Under the pieces are notes generated by a model that had not been told where the DNA came from, did not search any database, and saw only the letters and a program-made list of their open reading frames with translations. Of a stretch of 64,000 bases of DNA, positions 1-9,450 are shown piece after piece. The translations under genes and the position numbers were made by a program. The DNA is taken from positions 2,405,001 through 2,469,000 of the forward strand of contig NZ_CP145607.1 of the NCBI RefSeq assembly GCF_036884275.1, given 5' to 3'. The stretch is from Sphingomonas kaistensis. GTDB lineage: Bacteria > Pseudomonadota > Alphaproteobacteria > Sphingomonadales > Sphingomonadaceae. Each line of letters begins with the position of its first letter. Position 1 is the first letter of the stretch.

Positions 1-20
1 TGGACGGCGACCAGCTTGGC

Positions 21-2459
21 ATGGCGCTCGCCCTGGTCGCATTGGCGCTGCTGCTCGACGGCGGCGCGGGTCTTTGCCTTCATCTGCGCACCCGTCTCCG
101 CCTGACGCCGGTGTTCGCGGTGCGACTGTTGATGGGTTGGTTCGGCCTGTCTGGCATCCTGTGGATGCTGTTCGGCGGCGCGGCCTATAGCGGCCTGCAG
201 GACAAGAGCTTTCTTCCGCTGGCGCTTGGGGCCGGACTGGCGGTCAAGGCGATGCTCTCGATCGGCTCGCCTCCCGCAGCCATTCTGAACGCCCTGATGG
301 CCACGATCGGGGTCAACCTCTTTTCCGACGATCCCTTGCTCCGTGCCGCCATTCCGCTGCTCGGCCTCCTGACCGCGGTCTATTCCATCATCATCACCCA
401 GCTGATGCTCGCCGGAAGCCGCCGCCGGCTGACGCTCGACTGGCAGGCAAAAAAAGCACTCAATTTCATCGCGGAATTCGAGAACAGTGGGCGCGGCTGG
501 TTCTGGGAAACCAATGCGAGCGGCACGCTGTCCTACGTCAGCCAGCAACTCGCCGACGACTTCAAGACCTCACCCGAGGCTTTGCTCGGCCGTCAGTTCA
601 CCGATCTCCTGTCGGTCGACAACGGCAACAATCAGGGCTTGCGCGAAGAACGCACCCTCGGCTTCCATCTCTCGGCCCGTTTTCCCTTTTCAGATGTCGT
701 GGTGCGCCCCGCGAGTGACGACGATGTGCAGTGGTCGCTATCGGGCAATCCAGTGTTCGACGATCATGGTCGCTTTTACGGCTTTCGGGGGATCGGCACC
801 GACCTTACCGAACAGCGCCGGACCGAGCAGGAGATCAATCGCCTCGCCCGTTCGGATTCGCTGACAGGCCTGCCCAACCGCGCGATGATGCGCCGCACGC
901 TCGACGAAGGCCTGCGCAATGCCAAGCACAGCCATCGTGGCTGCGCCCTGCTGCTGATCGATCTCGACCGCTTCAAGCTCGTCAACGACACCCACGGCCA
1001 CCCAGCGGGCGACGCCTTGCTGAAGCAGGTCGCCCATCGCCTGACGCAGGTGATCGGCCATTACGGTCAGGTCGGCCGGCTGGGAGGGGATGAATTCAAG
1101 GCGGTGCTGCCGGGAACGACCGACATTCATCTGCTCGATCGGATCGCCGGCTCGCTGATCGACGAAGTATCGCGGCCCTACATGGTCGAAGGCCAGCGCG
1201 TGACCATTGGAGCGTCGGTCGGCATCGCGGTCGGTGAGCCTGAGCGGTCGTGCGCGGATTCGATGATCCGTAATGCCGACCTAGCCCTCTATGCCGCCAA
1301 GGCCGCCGGGCGCGGCCGCCATCGTTTCTTCGAACCTTCCATGCACAACAATGCCGCCAATCGGCAGATGCTCGAACATGATCTGCGCGGTGCCGTGACG
1401 CGGGACGAACTGTCAGTGGTATTCCAGCCGATCGTCCGTGCCGCAGGAGAGGAAGTCGCCGGTTTCGAAGCGCTGGTCCGCTGGCAACATCCCAAGCGCG
1501 GCCTGATCCCACCCGCCGAATTCATTCCCATCGCCGAAGAAAGCGGCATGATCGGTCAGCTGGGAGAATGGGTCCTGATCGAAGCGTTGGAAGCGGTCCG
1601 CCATTGGCCGGGACACCTTCGTCTTGCCGTGAACGTCTCGCCGATCCAGTTCAACGATCCGCGGCTGGTCGACCTCGTCGCCGCCGCGCTTACCGTTTCG
1701 GGCGTTGACCCGTCGCGCCTCGAGCTTGAGATTACCGAAGGCGTATTCATGACCGAATGCGATACCACCGAAGCGACCTTTGCGGCCCTGAAGAAGCTTG
1801 GCGTGCGGCTGGTGCTCGATGATTTCGGAACAGGCTATTCGTCGCTCGGCTACTTGAAGCAGGCGCCGTTCGACAAGATCAAGATCGACCGCAGCTTCGT
1901 TCGCGGCGCGGGGCTGGACCAGAGGCGAAATGCGGCGATCATCCGCGCCATCGTTACCCTCGCTGAAAGCCTTGGCATGGATACGGTCGCCGAGGGCGTG
2001 GAAACCCACGAGGAACTGCAACAGATGCGCAGCCTCGGGGTCAGCGAGATCCAGGGCTATATCTTCGGTCAACCGGTCAGGCCCGCCGAGGCGCAACAGC
2101 TTGCGCAAGGTCGGATCCTCGAAGTCGACAGCGGCCCCTCGCTACGTGAATCGCGACAGCGGATGATGCGCCGCGCGCTGATCGGCCTCGATGGCGAGGT
2201 CATCGAAGTGCGTTTGCGCAATATCTCGGCGATGGGGGCGCTGGTCGAATGCACTCAACCGGTGACGCCGGGACGCAATATCATCATGGACATCGTCGGC
2301 GCGGGCCCGGTGACCGGCACCATCCGCTGGGCCCAGCGCGACCGCTTCGGGATCCGGTTCAAGGAAGAATTCGATCTCGATCGGCTAGCCCCGAACCCGG
2401 AACAAGCCGTGATGCTGCCATCGGCCGCTCCGCCACAGGTGGCGGCTTATGTGCAATAA
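21..2459 (+). CDS. GGDEF–EAL cyclic-di-GMP enzyme with PAS and C-terminal PilZ-like domain (5' end at window edge)
   Basis: Bifunctional cyclic-di-GMP turnover protein. The first ~130 residues are several hydrophobic segments (membrane sensor), followed by a PAS-like domain (~150–265), a diguanylate cyclase domain with an intact GGDEF at residues 355–359, and a phosphodiesterase domain starting with EAL at 483–485 and keeping the DDFGTGYSSL and EGVET motifs. The tail (~710–790) looks like PilZ: an arginine-rich lead and NISAMG in place of the usual DxSxxG. Both catalytic domains look competent, so the net activity cannot be called from sequence. The frame stays open to the window edge, and base 0 plus 'tg' at 1–2 could be a start six residues upstream of the ATG used here. 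Confidence 0.9.
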   Translation: MALALVALALLLDGGAGLCLHLRTRLRLTPVFAVRLLMGWFGLSGILWMLFGGAAYSGLQDKSFLPLALGAGLAVKAMLSIGSPPAAILNALMATIGVNLFSDDPLLRAAIPLLGLLTAVYSIIITQLMLAGSRRRLTLDWQAKKALNFIAEFENSGRGWFWETNASGTLSYVSQQLADDFKTSPEALLGRQFTDLLSVDNGNNQGLREERTLGFHLSARFPFSDVVVRPASDDDVQWSLSGNPVFDDHGRFYGFRGIGTDLTEQRRTEQEINRLARSDSLTGLPNRAMMRRTLDEGLRNAKHSHRGCALLLIDLDRFKLVNDTHGHPAGDALLKQVAHRLTQVIGHYGQVGRLGGDEFKAVLPGTTDIHLLDRIAGSLIDEVSRPYMVEGQRVTIGASVGIAVGEPERSCADSMIRNADLALYAAKAAGRGRHRFFEPSMHNNAANRQMLEHDLRGAVTRDELSVVFQPIVRAAGEEVAGFEALVRWQHPKRGLIPPAEFIPIAEESGMIGQLGEWVLIEALEAVRHWPGHLRLAVNVSPIQFNDPRLVDLVAAALTVSGVDPSRLELEITEGVFMTECDTTEATFAALKKLGVRLVLDDFGTGYSSLGYLKQAPFDKIKIDRSFVRGAGLDQRRNAAIIRAIVTLAESLGMDTVAEGVETHEELQQMRSLGVSEIQGYIFGQPVRPAEAQQLAQGRILEVDSGPSLRESRQRMMRRALIGLDGEVIEVRLRNISAMGALVECTQPVTPGRNIIMDIVGAGPVTGTIRWAQRDRFGIRFKEEFDLDRLAPNPEQAVMLPSAAPPQVAAYVQ

Positions 2460-2530
2460 TGGACCGAAATTGCTTGGCAAATTGGATGCAAGCAGGCATG
2501 CACCGCATGGAATCTGGGAGTTGGGTTAAG

Positions 2531-2944
2531 ATGAAGAGTTTCGCCGCGCGTTTGGTCGTCATGGCCAGTGCCGCCACTTTCCTGGTCAGCGCCCCCGCCG
2601 CGGCAGCGTCCAACGCCCAGGCGGCGAATTACAGCCCGTGGGCGTCGCTTGCGGCGTTCGCGTCGCCGGCATCGAGCCAGGCGCTCTGTGGAGCGGCTGC
2701 TACCTCGGCGGCCGCGTCGGCTGCGGCGCAGGCTGGAACGCCGGGCTGCGTCTTCCCGACCGTCGATGCTCCGGTTGCTGCGCCGGTGGCCGAAACGGCC
2801 CCGCTCGCGACCCCGGCTGCCGTCGGCGCCGGCGCCGGTGTGGGAGTTCTCCCGCTGCTGCTCGGCCTCGCCGCGCTCGGTGGCCTCGCCGCCCTGCTTC
2901 TCAGCAATGGCGACAATACGACCCAGATCTCGATCAGCCCGTAA
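2531..2944 (+). CDS. Small Ala-rich exported protein with C-terminal hydrophobic segment
   Basis: 137 residues, family not recognised. A clear signal peptide (MKSFAARL, hydrophobic core, cleavage near APAAAA) is followed by an Ala/Ser/Pro-rich low-complexity stretch with two cysteines (possible disulfide). Near the C-terminus lies a Gly/Ala/Leu segment that could span the membrane, then a short polar tail. Start chosen at the ATG right before the signal peptide; GGAG lies 10 bases upstream. An in-frame ATG at 2501 is less likely. It is alone between the c-di-GMP gene and a strong terminator, so it may be a single-gene unit or the end of the c-di-GMP transcript. Confidence 0.65.
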   Translation: MKSFAARLVVMASAATFLVSAPAAAASNAQAANYSPWASLAAFASPASSQALCGAAATSAAASAAAQAGTPGCVFPTVDAPVAAPVAETAPLATPAAVGAGAGVGVLPLLLGLAALGGLAALLLSNGDNTTQISISP

Positions 2945-2973
2945 GCCCCGAGCGGCCACGACCTGACTACGAA

Positions 2974-3006
2974 GAGCCCCGGCCTAGCCGCCGGGGCTTT
3001 TCTTTT
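2974..3006 (+). terminator. Rho-independent terminator
   Basis: Perfect 8-bp stem (2976–2983 with 2990–2997), 6-base loop, followed by TTTTCTTTT. It ends the transcript of the small exported protein. Confidence 0.85.
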
Positions 3007-3054
3007 GCCGGCCCGCCCCTCGCCTTCGCGAAGCCGCTTGGCTAAGCGTCGGGC

Positions 3055-4263
3055 ATGGGGGAATGCTCGAGTATCGAACGGCAGCTGGTGGAGCGGGCGG
3101 CTGACGCTTGCCGCCTCGACGAGGTGCGCGCCTGGGCGGCCGTCAACAGTGGTTCGGCCAATCTCCAGGGCCTCGCCACGATGGCCGATCTGCTCGCCGC
3201 CCGAATGGCGGTTCTTCCAGGCACGCTCAATTTGCGCGACCCGGGACCTGTCACGGCGCTCGATCCGGCGGGGCGTACGCTCGACGTCAGCCATGGCAAG
3301 CACCTTCACCTGGTCGTCCGCCCCGACGCCCCGCGACAACTGCTCCTGACCGGCCACATGGACACCGTCTACGCCGCCGACCACGCGTTTCAGCAGGTAC
3401 GCGATCTTGCCGATGGCCGGGTCAACGGCCCCGGCGTCGCCGACATGAAAGGCGGCCTCGCCGTCATGATCGCCGCCCTGCAAGCGTTCGAGCAGCACCC
3501 CGGTGCGGCCTGGACCGGCTATGAGGTCATCATCAACAGCGACGAGGAAGTCGGCTCGGCCTCGTCGGCCCCGCTGATCGCCGAGGCGGCGCGCGGCAAG
3601 CTGGCAGCGCTGACCTACGAGCCCTCCGCGCTTCCCGACGGCACGCTGGCCGGCGCGCGACCCGGATCGGGCAATTTCTCGTTCGACATTCGAGGCCGCT
3701 CGGCCCACGCCGGGCGCAACCCGGAAGACGGCCGCAACGCCGTGACCGCCGCGGCGGAGCTCGCCCTTCGGCTTGAAGCGCTTCGCCGCGACGGTCTTAC
3801 CGTCAACGTCGCCCGGCTCGACGGCGGCTCGCCCAACAACGTCGTGCCAGACCACGCCATCCTTCGCGTCAACCTGCGCCCGCGCACGCCCGAACTCGAA
3901 GCGGCGGCGCGGAAGGGTATCGAGGCTGCCGTTCGGGAGGTCGCTGCCGCACGCGACGTACAGATCCACCGTCACGGCGGCTTCGGTCGTCGGCCCAAGC
4001 CCCTCGATGCCGCCGCCCTGCGCCTGTTCGCGCTCGTCGAGCAGGCCGGCCGCGACCTTGGCCAGCAGATCACGCACAAGGATTCGGGCGGGGTCTGCGA
4101 CGGCAACAACATCGCGGCCTGCGGCGTGCCGGTGGTCGACACCATGGGTGTGCGCGGGGGTGCCATCCACAGCGCCGACGAATATCTGATCCCTCAATCC
4201 CTCGGCGAGCGCGCGGGCCTGTCAGCCCTCGTCCTCGCCCGTCTTGCAAAAGGTGCCCTGTGA
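3055..4263 (+). CDS. M20-family metallohydrolase linked to arginine succinyltransferase genes
   Basis: 402-residue zinc hydrolase of the M20 family (ArgE/DapE/carboxypeptidase G2 type). Visible motifs: HMD at 101–103 (first metal ligand), bridging Asp130 in a DMKGG motif, DEE at 163–165 (catalytic base and ligand), the dimerisation-domain motif SAHAGRNPEDG, and a late metal-binding His in GAIHSADEY. It overlaps astA by 4 bases and so is the first gene of a hydrolase–astA–astB operon. The known last step of the AST pathway is AstE, an M14-type enzyme absent here; this M20 protein could process a succinylated intermediate instead, but that is inference. Exact substrate unknown. Confidence 0.88.
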   Translation: MGECSSIERQLVERAADACRLDEVRAWAAVNSGSANLQGLATMADLLAARMAVLPGTLNLRDPGPVTALDPAGRTLDVSHGKHLHLVVRPDAPRQLLLTGHMDTVYAADHAFQQVRDLADGRVNGPGVADMKGGLAVMIAALQAFEQHPGAAWTGYEVIINSDEEVGSASSAPLIAEAARGKLAALTYEPSALPDGTLAGARPGSGNFSFDIRGRSAHAGRNPEDGRNAVTAAAELALRLEALRRDGLTVNVARLDGGSPNNVVPDHAILRVNLRPRTPELEAAARKGIEAAVREVAAARDVQIHRHGGFGRRPKPLDAAALRLFALVEQAGRDLGQQITHKDSGGVCDGNNIAACGVPVVDTMGVRGGAIHSADEYLIPQSLGERAGLSALVLARLAKGAL

Positions 4264-5279
4264 CCTTTCGTATTCGCCCGGCCACTCCGAACGATTTCGA
4301 CGCCATCTACGAAATGGCCAAGCTGACCGGCGGCGGCTTCACCAATTTGCCGGCCGACAAGGGCACGCTCGTCGCCAAGCTCGCCAAGTCGGAAGCCGCC
4401 TTCGACAAGACCGAGGAAGCACAAGGCAGCGAATGCTACATCTTCGTGCTTGAAGACCCGCGCGAGAAGATCATCCGCGGGACCTGCCAGGTGTTCGGCA
4501 TGGTCGGCACGTCCCAGGCCTTTTACTCCTATCATCTCTCCACGCTCACCCAATGGAGCCCGGAGCTCGGCAAGACCTTCCGCAACCAGATGCTGACGCT
4601 GACCACCGACCTCGAAGGATCGAGCGAGGTCGGCGGACTGTTCCTCCATCCCCAACTCCGCGCCGGCGGCTGGGGCATGCTTCTGGCGCGTAGTCGCTAC
4701 CTGTTCATCAAAGCGCACCGACAACGCTTCGGCGACCGGCTTCTGGCCGAGCTTCGCGGCGTCATGGACGAGGCAGGCAATTCCCCCTTCTGGGATGCGC
4801 TTGCTGGACGCTTCTTCGACATGACCTTTCCCGAGGCCGACGGCTTCAATGCGGTGAACGGAACCCATTTCATCGCTGACCTCATGCCCAAGACCCCAAT
4901 CTACGTTTCGCTGCTGCCCGACAGTGCCAAGGCGGTGATGGGGCAGCCGCACCCCACCGGCCGCGCCGCGTTGCGGATGCTGCAGGAAGAAGGCATGACC
5001 TTCGACCGCTACATCGACATCTTCGACGGCGGCCCGACCGTGACCGCTCCGACCGATCAGGTCCGCTCGATCCGGGAAGCAACCGAGGAAACGGTGGTCG
5101 AGATCGGCGGCGACCCCGGCAAGACCAAGGTGATGCTGGCCGCTGGACGCCTGCGCGACTTCCGCTGCGTACGGGCGGAGATTCGGCGGCTCGGCAAAAA
5201 GGGCATCGCAATCACCCAGGACGCGGCCGATCTGCTTGAGATCGAGCCTGGCGCCAAGGTCATGGTGGTCGCCCGATGA
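4260..5279 (+). CDS. astA: Arginine N-succinyltransferase
   Basis: 339 residues, the normal length for AstA. It transfers succinyl from succinyl-CoA to L-arginine, the first step of ammonia-producing arginine catabolism. The GNAT-like fold is suggested by the N-terminal FRIRPAT strand and by GGLFLHPQLRAGGWG, the acyl-CoA-binding region; the FWDALAGRFF block is typical of AstA. Start is GTG at 4260, overlapping the hydrolase stop (GTGA); its own stop overlaps the astB start (ATGA), so the three genes are translationally coupled. Confidence 0.95.
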   Translation: MTFRIRPATPNDFDAIYEMAKLTGGGFTNLPADKGTLVAKLAKSEAAFDKTEEAQGSECYIFVLEDPREKIIRGTCQVFGMVGTSQAFYSYHLSTLTQWSPELGKTFRNQMLTLTTDLEGSSEVGGLFLHPQLRAGGWGMLLARSRYLFIKAHRQRFGDRLLAELRGVMDEAGNSPFWDALAGRFFDMTFPEADGFNAVNGTHFIADLMPKTPIYVSLLPDSAKAVMGQPHPTGRAALRMLQEEGMTFDRYIDIFDGGPTVTAPTDQVRSIREATEETVVEIGGDPGKTKVMLAAGRLRDFRCVRAEIRRLGKKGIAITQDAADLLEIEPGAKVMVVAR

Positions 5280-6526
5280 GCGCCCGCGAGATCAATTTCG
5301 ACGGCATCGTTGGATCGAGCCACAATTACGGGGGCCTCAGCCTTGGCAACCTCGCCTCGGCGCGCAATCTCGGCAAGGTCAGCTATCCGCGCGCCGCTGC
5401 GCTGCAGGGGCTCGAAAAGATGCGCGCCAACCTCGCGCTCGGCCTGACACAGGGCATCTTCGTGCCTCAGCCCCGCCCCGCCCGCGCCTGGCTGGCCGAC
5501 CTTGGCACCAAGCCCGAGGAGGCCGAGCCCGCCCTCCTCGCCAACGCCATGAGCGCCAGCGCGATGTGGGCCGCCAACGCCGCGACGGTCAGCCCCGCCA
5601 GCGACACCGCCGATGGCCGCACGCACCTCACCGTCGCCAATCTGCGCACCATGGTCCACCGCAGCCACGAATGGCCCGCGACCCTCGCGCAGCTACGTCT
5701 GGCCTTCGCGCATGAGGCGTTCACCGTGCATGGCCCGGTTCCCCCTACTTTCGGCGACGAGGGCGCGGCCAATCACATGCGGCTGTGCACCGCGCACGAT
5801 CAAACCGGGGTCGAGATCTTCGTCTACGGCCTTTCCGGCGGCCCCTTTCCCGCCCGCCAACATGTCGAGGCGTGCAAGGCGATCGCCCGCCGCCACCGCC
5901 TTAAACCCGAGCGCACGCTGTTCGTCGCCCAGTCCGAAGAAGCGATCGCCGCGGGCGCCTTTCACAACGATGTCGTCGCGGTCGCCAACGAACGAGTCCT
6001 GTTCGCCCATGAACAGGCCTTTGCCGAACGCGAAACATTCCTTGGCAATCTCGAGCGCAGGTTTCCCGATCTCGATCTGGTCGAGGTCTCGGCCTCCGAG
6101 GTCAGCCTCGAAGACGCGATCCGCTCCTACCTCTTCAACGCACAGCTCGTGACGCCCCCCGACGGTCGCACCACGCTGATCGTACCCGAAGAAGCCCGCG
6201 AGACGCCCAGTGTTTGGACCTGGCTTCAGCGTCACCTCGCCGGCAACGGCGCGATCCGCGATGTGCGGGTGGTCGATGTGCGCCAGTCGATGGCCAATGG
6301 CGGCGGCCCGGCCTGCCTGCGCCTACGAGTGGTGTGCGATCCCGCAACGGTCGATCCGCGGTTTCTCGTCGACGAAGAAAAGCTCGACCGGTTGGCAGGC
6401 GTCATCTCGGCCACTTGGCCCGAACAGATCGCGGTCGAGGATCTCCGACAAGCTGCCCTGATCCGCGACATCGAACGGGCCCGCGCCGCCCTGCTGGAAG
6501 CATGCGGGCTCGAGGAACTCGCCTAG
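5276..6526 (+). CDS. astB: N-succinylarginine dihydrolase
   Basis: 416 residues, close to the usual AstB length. It hydrolyses N2-succinylarginine to succinylornithine with release of CO2 and two ammonia. The N-terminal NFDGIVGSSHNYGGLS and the catalytic cysteine in GGPACLRL (Cys347) are diagnostic. astC, astD and astE are not in the window. The stop TAG lies in a CTAG palindrome that also gives the dapA stop on the other strand, so the two transcription units converge with no spacer or terminator. Confidence 0.95.
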   Translation: MSAREINFDGIVGSSHNYGGLSLGNLASARNLGKVSYPRAAALQGLEKMRANLALGLTQGIFVPQPRPARAWLADLGTKPEEAEPALLANAMSASAMWAANAATVSPASDTADGRTHLTVANLRTMVHRSHEWPATLAQLRLAFAHEAFTVHGPVPPTFGDEGAANHMRLCTAHDQTGVEIFVYGLSGGPFPARQHVEACKAIARRHRLKPERTLFVAQSEEAIAAGAFHNDVVAVANERVLFAHEQAFAERETFLGNLERRFPDLDLVEVSASEVSLEDAIRSYLFNAQLVTPPDGRTTLIVPEEARETPSVWTWLQRHLAGNGAIRDVRVVDVRQSMANGGGPACLRLRVVCDPATVDPRFLVDEEKLDRLAGVISATWPEQIAVEDLRQAALIRDIERARAALLEACGLEELA

Positions 6527-7398
6527 GCCAGCCCAGCCGTCTTCAGCCCCGCATCGACCTTCGCCCGCGCCGCTTCGTTGGCCTCAACGAGCGGCAAGCG
6601 AAGCGCCTGCGGGAAACCCGGACGAACCCGCCCCAGCGCATATTTCGCCGGCCCGGGCGAAGCATCGGCAAACATCGAATCGTGCAGGAGGTAGAGGCGG
6701 TCGGCTAGCGCCCTTGCATCCTCCCACCGACCGTCGAGGGTCGCGGCCTGAAATTCCGCGCACAGCCGCGGCGCGACGTTGGCCGTCACGGAGATGCAGC
6801 CCACCCCGCCATGCGCGTTGAAGCCCAAGGCCATGTCGTCGTTACCCGACAGCTGGCAAAAATCGGTACCGCAATAGAGCCGCTGCGCCGTTACCCGGGC
6901 GAGATTACCGGTCGCATCCTTGATCCCGATCACGTTGCGCAGCCGTGCGACCTCGCCCAAAGTTTCGACCGAAATGTCCGCCACCGTGCGCGAGGGCACA
7001 TTGTAGACGATGATCGGCAGGTCGCAGCCCTCGCTCAAGGCCCGGAAATGCGCGGCGATCCCGGCCTGGCTCGGCTTGTTGTAATAAGGGATTACAACCA
7101 GCGCCGCATCGGCGCCGAGTTCCTTGGCGACCTTCATCTTGCGCAGGCTTTCGGCGGTCGAATAGCTGCCGCAGCCGGCGATCACCGGGACCCGGCCCGC
7201 CGCCGCATCGATGGTCGCCTTGACCACCGCGGCATGCTCTTCGGCGGTCAGCGTCGCCACTTCGCCGGTGGTCCCGCACGGCACCAACGCGCTCGATCCT
7301 TCCGTCACTTGCCAGTCGACGAAGTCGCGCAAGGCGGGGAGATCGACCTCGCCTGCGGTGAACGGTGTCACGAGTGCGGGGATCGACCCTGAAAACAT
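6523..7398 (-). CDS. dapA: 4-hydroxy-tetrahydrodipicolinate synthase
   Basis: 291 residues. It condenses pyruvate with aspartate semialdehyde for lysine and diaminopimelate synthesis. Lys160 (IGIKDATG) is the Schiff-base lysine and Tyr132 (VYNVPSRT) the catalytic tyrosine; Thr43–Thr44 in PCGTTGE completes the triad region. It is divergent from the lytic transglycosylase with an 84-base shared promoter region and overlaps astB tail to tail by 4 bases. Confidence 0.96.
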   Translation of the reverse strand: MFSGSIPALVTPFTAGEVDLPALRDFVDWQVTEGSSALVPCGTTGEVATLTAEEHAAVVKATIDAAAGRVPVIAGCGSYSTAESLRKMKVAKELGADAALVVIPYYNKPSQAGIAAHFRALSEGCDLPIIVYNVPSRTVADISVETLGEVARLRNVIGIKDATGNLARVTAQRLYCGTDFCQLSGNDDMALGFNAHGGVGCISVTANVAPRLCAEFQAATLDGRWEDARALADRLYLLHDSMFADASPGPAKYALGRVRPGFPQALRLPLVEANEAARAKVDAGLKTAGLA

Positions 7399-7482
7399 GG
7401 GAGTTTCCTCTATTCTCCCTCGCCACGACGTTTAGACTGGCAGGGCGTTTGTTCAGGGGTTGATAAGGACCATTCGGCGAAG

Positions 7483-9441
7483 ATGTCCAGCATGCGACGA
7501 ATGGCTCTCCTTTTGCCCCTGGCGTTGATCGCCCCGACCGCCGGCAGCGCGCAGCTGGTCTCGGCCGGCCCCGCTCCCGCGGTCGCGCCCGGGAACGACG
7601 TCGGCTACGCGTTGAACGACTGGCGGCGATTGCGACAAGGCGGCAATTGGGCGTTTGCCGATTACGCCCGCTTTCTCATCGCCAATCCCGGCTGGCCCGG
7701 CGAAAGCAGCCTGCGCCGCTCGGCCGAACGGGCGATGCAGGTGAACGAAAACCCGGCCACCGTGGTCGCCTTTTTCCGGTCCCAGCAGCCGACCAGCGCC
7801 ACCGGCCATGCCCGCCTCGCCGAAGCCTATGCTGCGCAAGGGCGCCCGGCCGAAGCGCTGGCCGCCGCGCGCAAGGCATGGAGCGCGTCGGGCCTCTCGG
7901 CCGCGGACGAAATCGGCCTGTATCAGCGGTTTGGCGCCAGCTTCACCACCACCGATCACGACGCCCGCGTCGATCGCTTGCTGATCGATCGCGATTCCAC
8001 CGACGCCGCCCGGCTGCTCGCCTCGACCAGCGCCGCGCGCCGCCCGGCTTTCGCCGCCCGTATCGCCATGCAACAGCGCGCCCCCGACACCGAAGCGCTT
8101 TACAATGCCGTGATGAGCCAGGTGACGCTCGACGCCGGGCTGATGCAGGACCGCGCCCGCTATCTGCGCGAAGCCAACTGGCAGTCGGCCGCGCGTCAGC
8201 TCCTTGCCCGCCCGCACCGCTTCACCGTCCTGCCGATCGATCCCGGCAAATGGTATGAACTGAAGCGGATCGTGGCGCAGGAAGCCTATGCCGACCGGCA
8301 ATATACGCTCGCTTATGACATCGCCCGGCAGGTCGACGATGCCCTGCCCGCCGGAAGTAACCTGACCGATCAGTCGCTTCAGGTTCGCGACGAATATACC
8401 AATCTCACCTGGCTTGCCGGGACCGTCGCCATCCGCGCGCTCAACCGTCCGGCCGACGCGATTTCGCTGTTCGACCGCTACAGCGAAGGCGGGCGCTCGC
8501 TGCAGGTGCTAACCAAGGGTGCGTATTGGGCCGGGCGCGCCGCCGCGCAGGCGGGGCAGCTGCAGAATGCGACCGCGCATTTCAGCAAGGCCGCCGCTTA
8601 TCCCGACCTTTTTTATGGCCAGCTTGCCCACGAACGCCTTGGCCGCACCATCGCCGCCCCACTGGGCGCGCCCCAGATGCTGGTTACGGCGGCGCAGCGC
8701 TCGGCCTTTCAGGCTCGGCCGCTAACCCGTGCCGTCCGGCTGCTCGGGTCGCAAGGTCGCCGTGACGAACAAGCCCTGTTCGTCCGCGCGCTTTCCGAAT
8801 CGCTGACCAACGACAGCGATCGCTTGCTCGCGACCGAGCTGGCCGCTCAGGTCGGACGCCAGGATCTTGCCGTCTGGACCGCCCGCTCTTCGCGCAACGG
8901 CGGTGCACCCTTCTATTTTCGCGGCGCCTTTCCGACCCTGCCGGGCGGGATCAGCGAAGAATCTCTATGGAGCATCAGCCACGGCATCACCCGCCAGGAA
9001 AGCAGCTTCGACCGCACCGCGGTCAGCGGCGCGGGCGCACGCGGAATGATGCAGTTGATGCCCGCCACCGCGCAGGAACAGGCCGGCAAGCGCGGTGTAG
9101 GTTACGACTTCGGGCGGCTGACGTCGGATCCCAGCTACAACGTCATGCTGGGCTCGTCCTATTTCCGCCGCCTGCTCGACCAATGGGGCGGCAATTATGT
9201 GCTGGCGGTGGCGAGCTACAACGCCGGGGCCGGCAACGTCCGCAAGTGGGTGCGCAACAACGGCGACCCGCGTGCGCCCGGCGCCGACGTGGTCGCGTGG
9301 ATAGAGGACATCCCCTTCTCCGAAACCCGCGGCTACGTGCAGCGCGTGCTGGAAAATACGGTGGTCTACGACCGGATGAATCCCCGCGCGACCACCCCGC
9401 GTCAGCTCAGCCACTTCCTCGGGAAGGCCCGCCTCGGCTAG
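7483..9441 (+). CDS. Soluble lytic murein transglycosylase
   Basis: 652 residues with a signal peptide (MRRMALLLPLALIAPTAGSA). A long superhelical region of Ala-rich helices (~40–480) precedes the C-terminal SLT catalytic domain, with the catalytic glutamate at ~506 (RQESSF), then GARGMMQLMPATA and ASYNAGAGNV. It cleaves peptidoglycan glycan strands to 1,6-anhydromuropeptides in the periplasm. In-frame ATGs at 7483 and 7492 are both possible; both keep the signal peptide. greB follows after 9 bases. Confidence 0.93.
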   Translation: MSSMRRMALLLPLALIAPTAGSAQLVSAGPAPAVAPGNDVGYALNDWRRLRQGGNWAFADYARFLIANPGWPGESSLRRSAERAMQVNENPATVVAFFRSQQPTSATGHARLAEAYAAQGRPAEALAAARKAWSASGLSAADEIGLYQRFGASFTTTDHDARVDRLLIDRDSTDAARLLASTSAARRPAFAARIAMQQRAPDTEALYNAVMSQVTLDAGLMQDRARYLREANWQSAARQLLARPHRFTVLPIDPGKWYELKRIVAQEAYADRQYTLAYDIARQVDDALPAGSNLTDQSLQVRDEYTNLTWLAGTVAIRALNRPADAISLFDRYSEGGRSLQVLTKGAYWAGRAAAQAGQLQNATAHFSKAAAYPDLFYGQLAHERLGRTIAAPLGAPQMLVTAAQRSAFQARPLTRAVRLLGSQGRRDEQALFVRALSESLTNDSDRLLATELAAQVGRQDLAVWTARSSRNGGAPFYFRGAFPTLPGGISEESLWSISHGITRQESSFDRTAVSGAGARGMMQLMPATAQEQAGKRGVGYDFGRLTSDPSYNVMLGSSYFRRLLDQWGGNYVLAVASYNAGAGNVRKWVRNNGDPRAPGADVVAWIEDIPFSETRGYVQRVLENTVVYDRMNPRATTPRQLSHFLGKARLG

Positions 9442-9450
9442 GACGCTGGG

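Noticed and set aside
2629..4197. 522-codon minus-strand open frame
   Set aside because: Antisense shadow of the M20 gene in high-GC DNA; Arg/Gly-rich with no family pattern.
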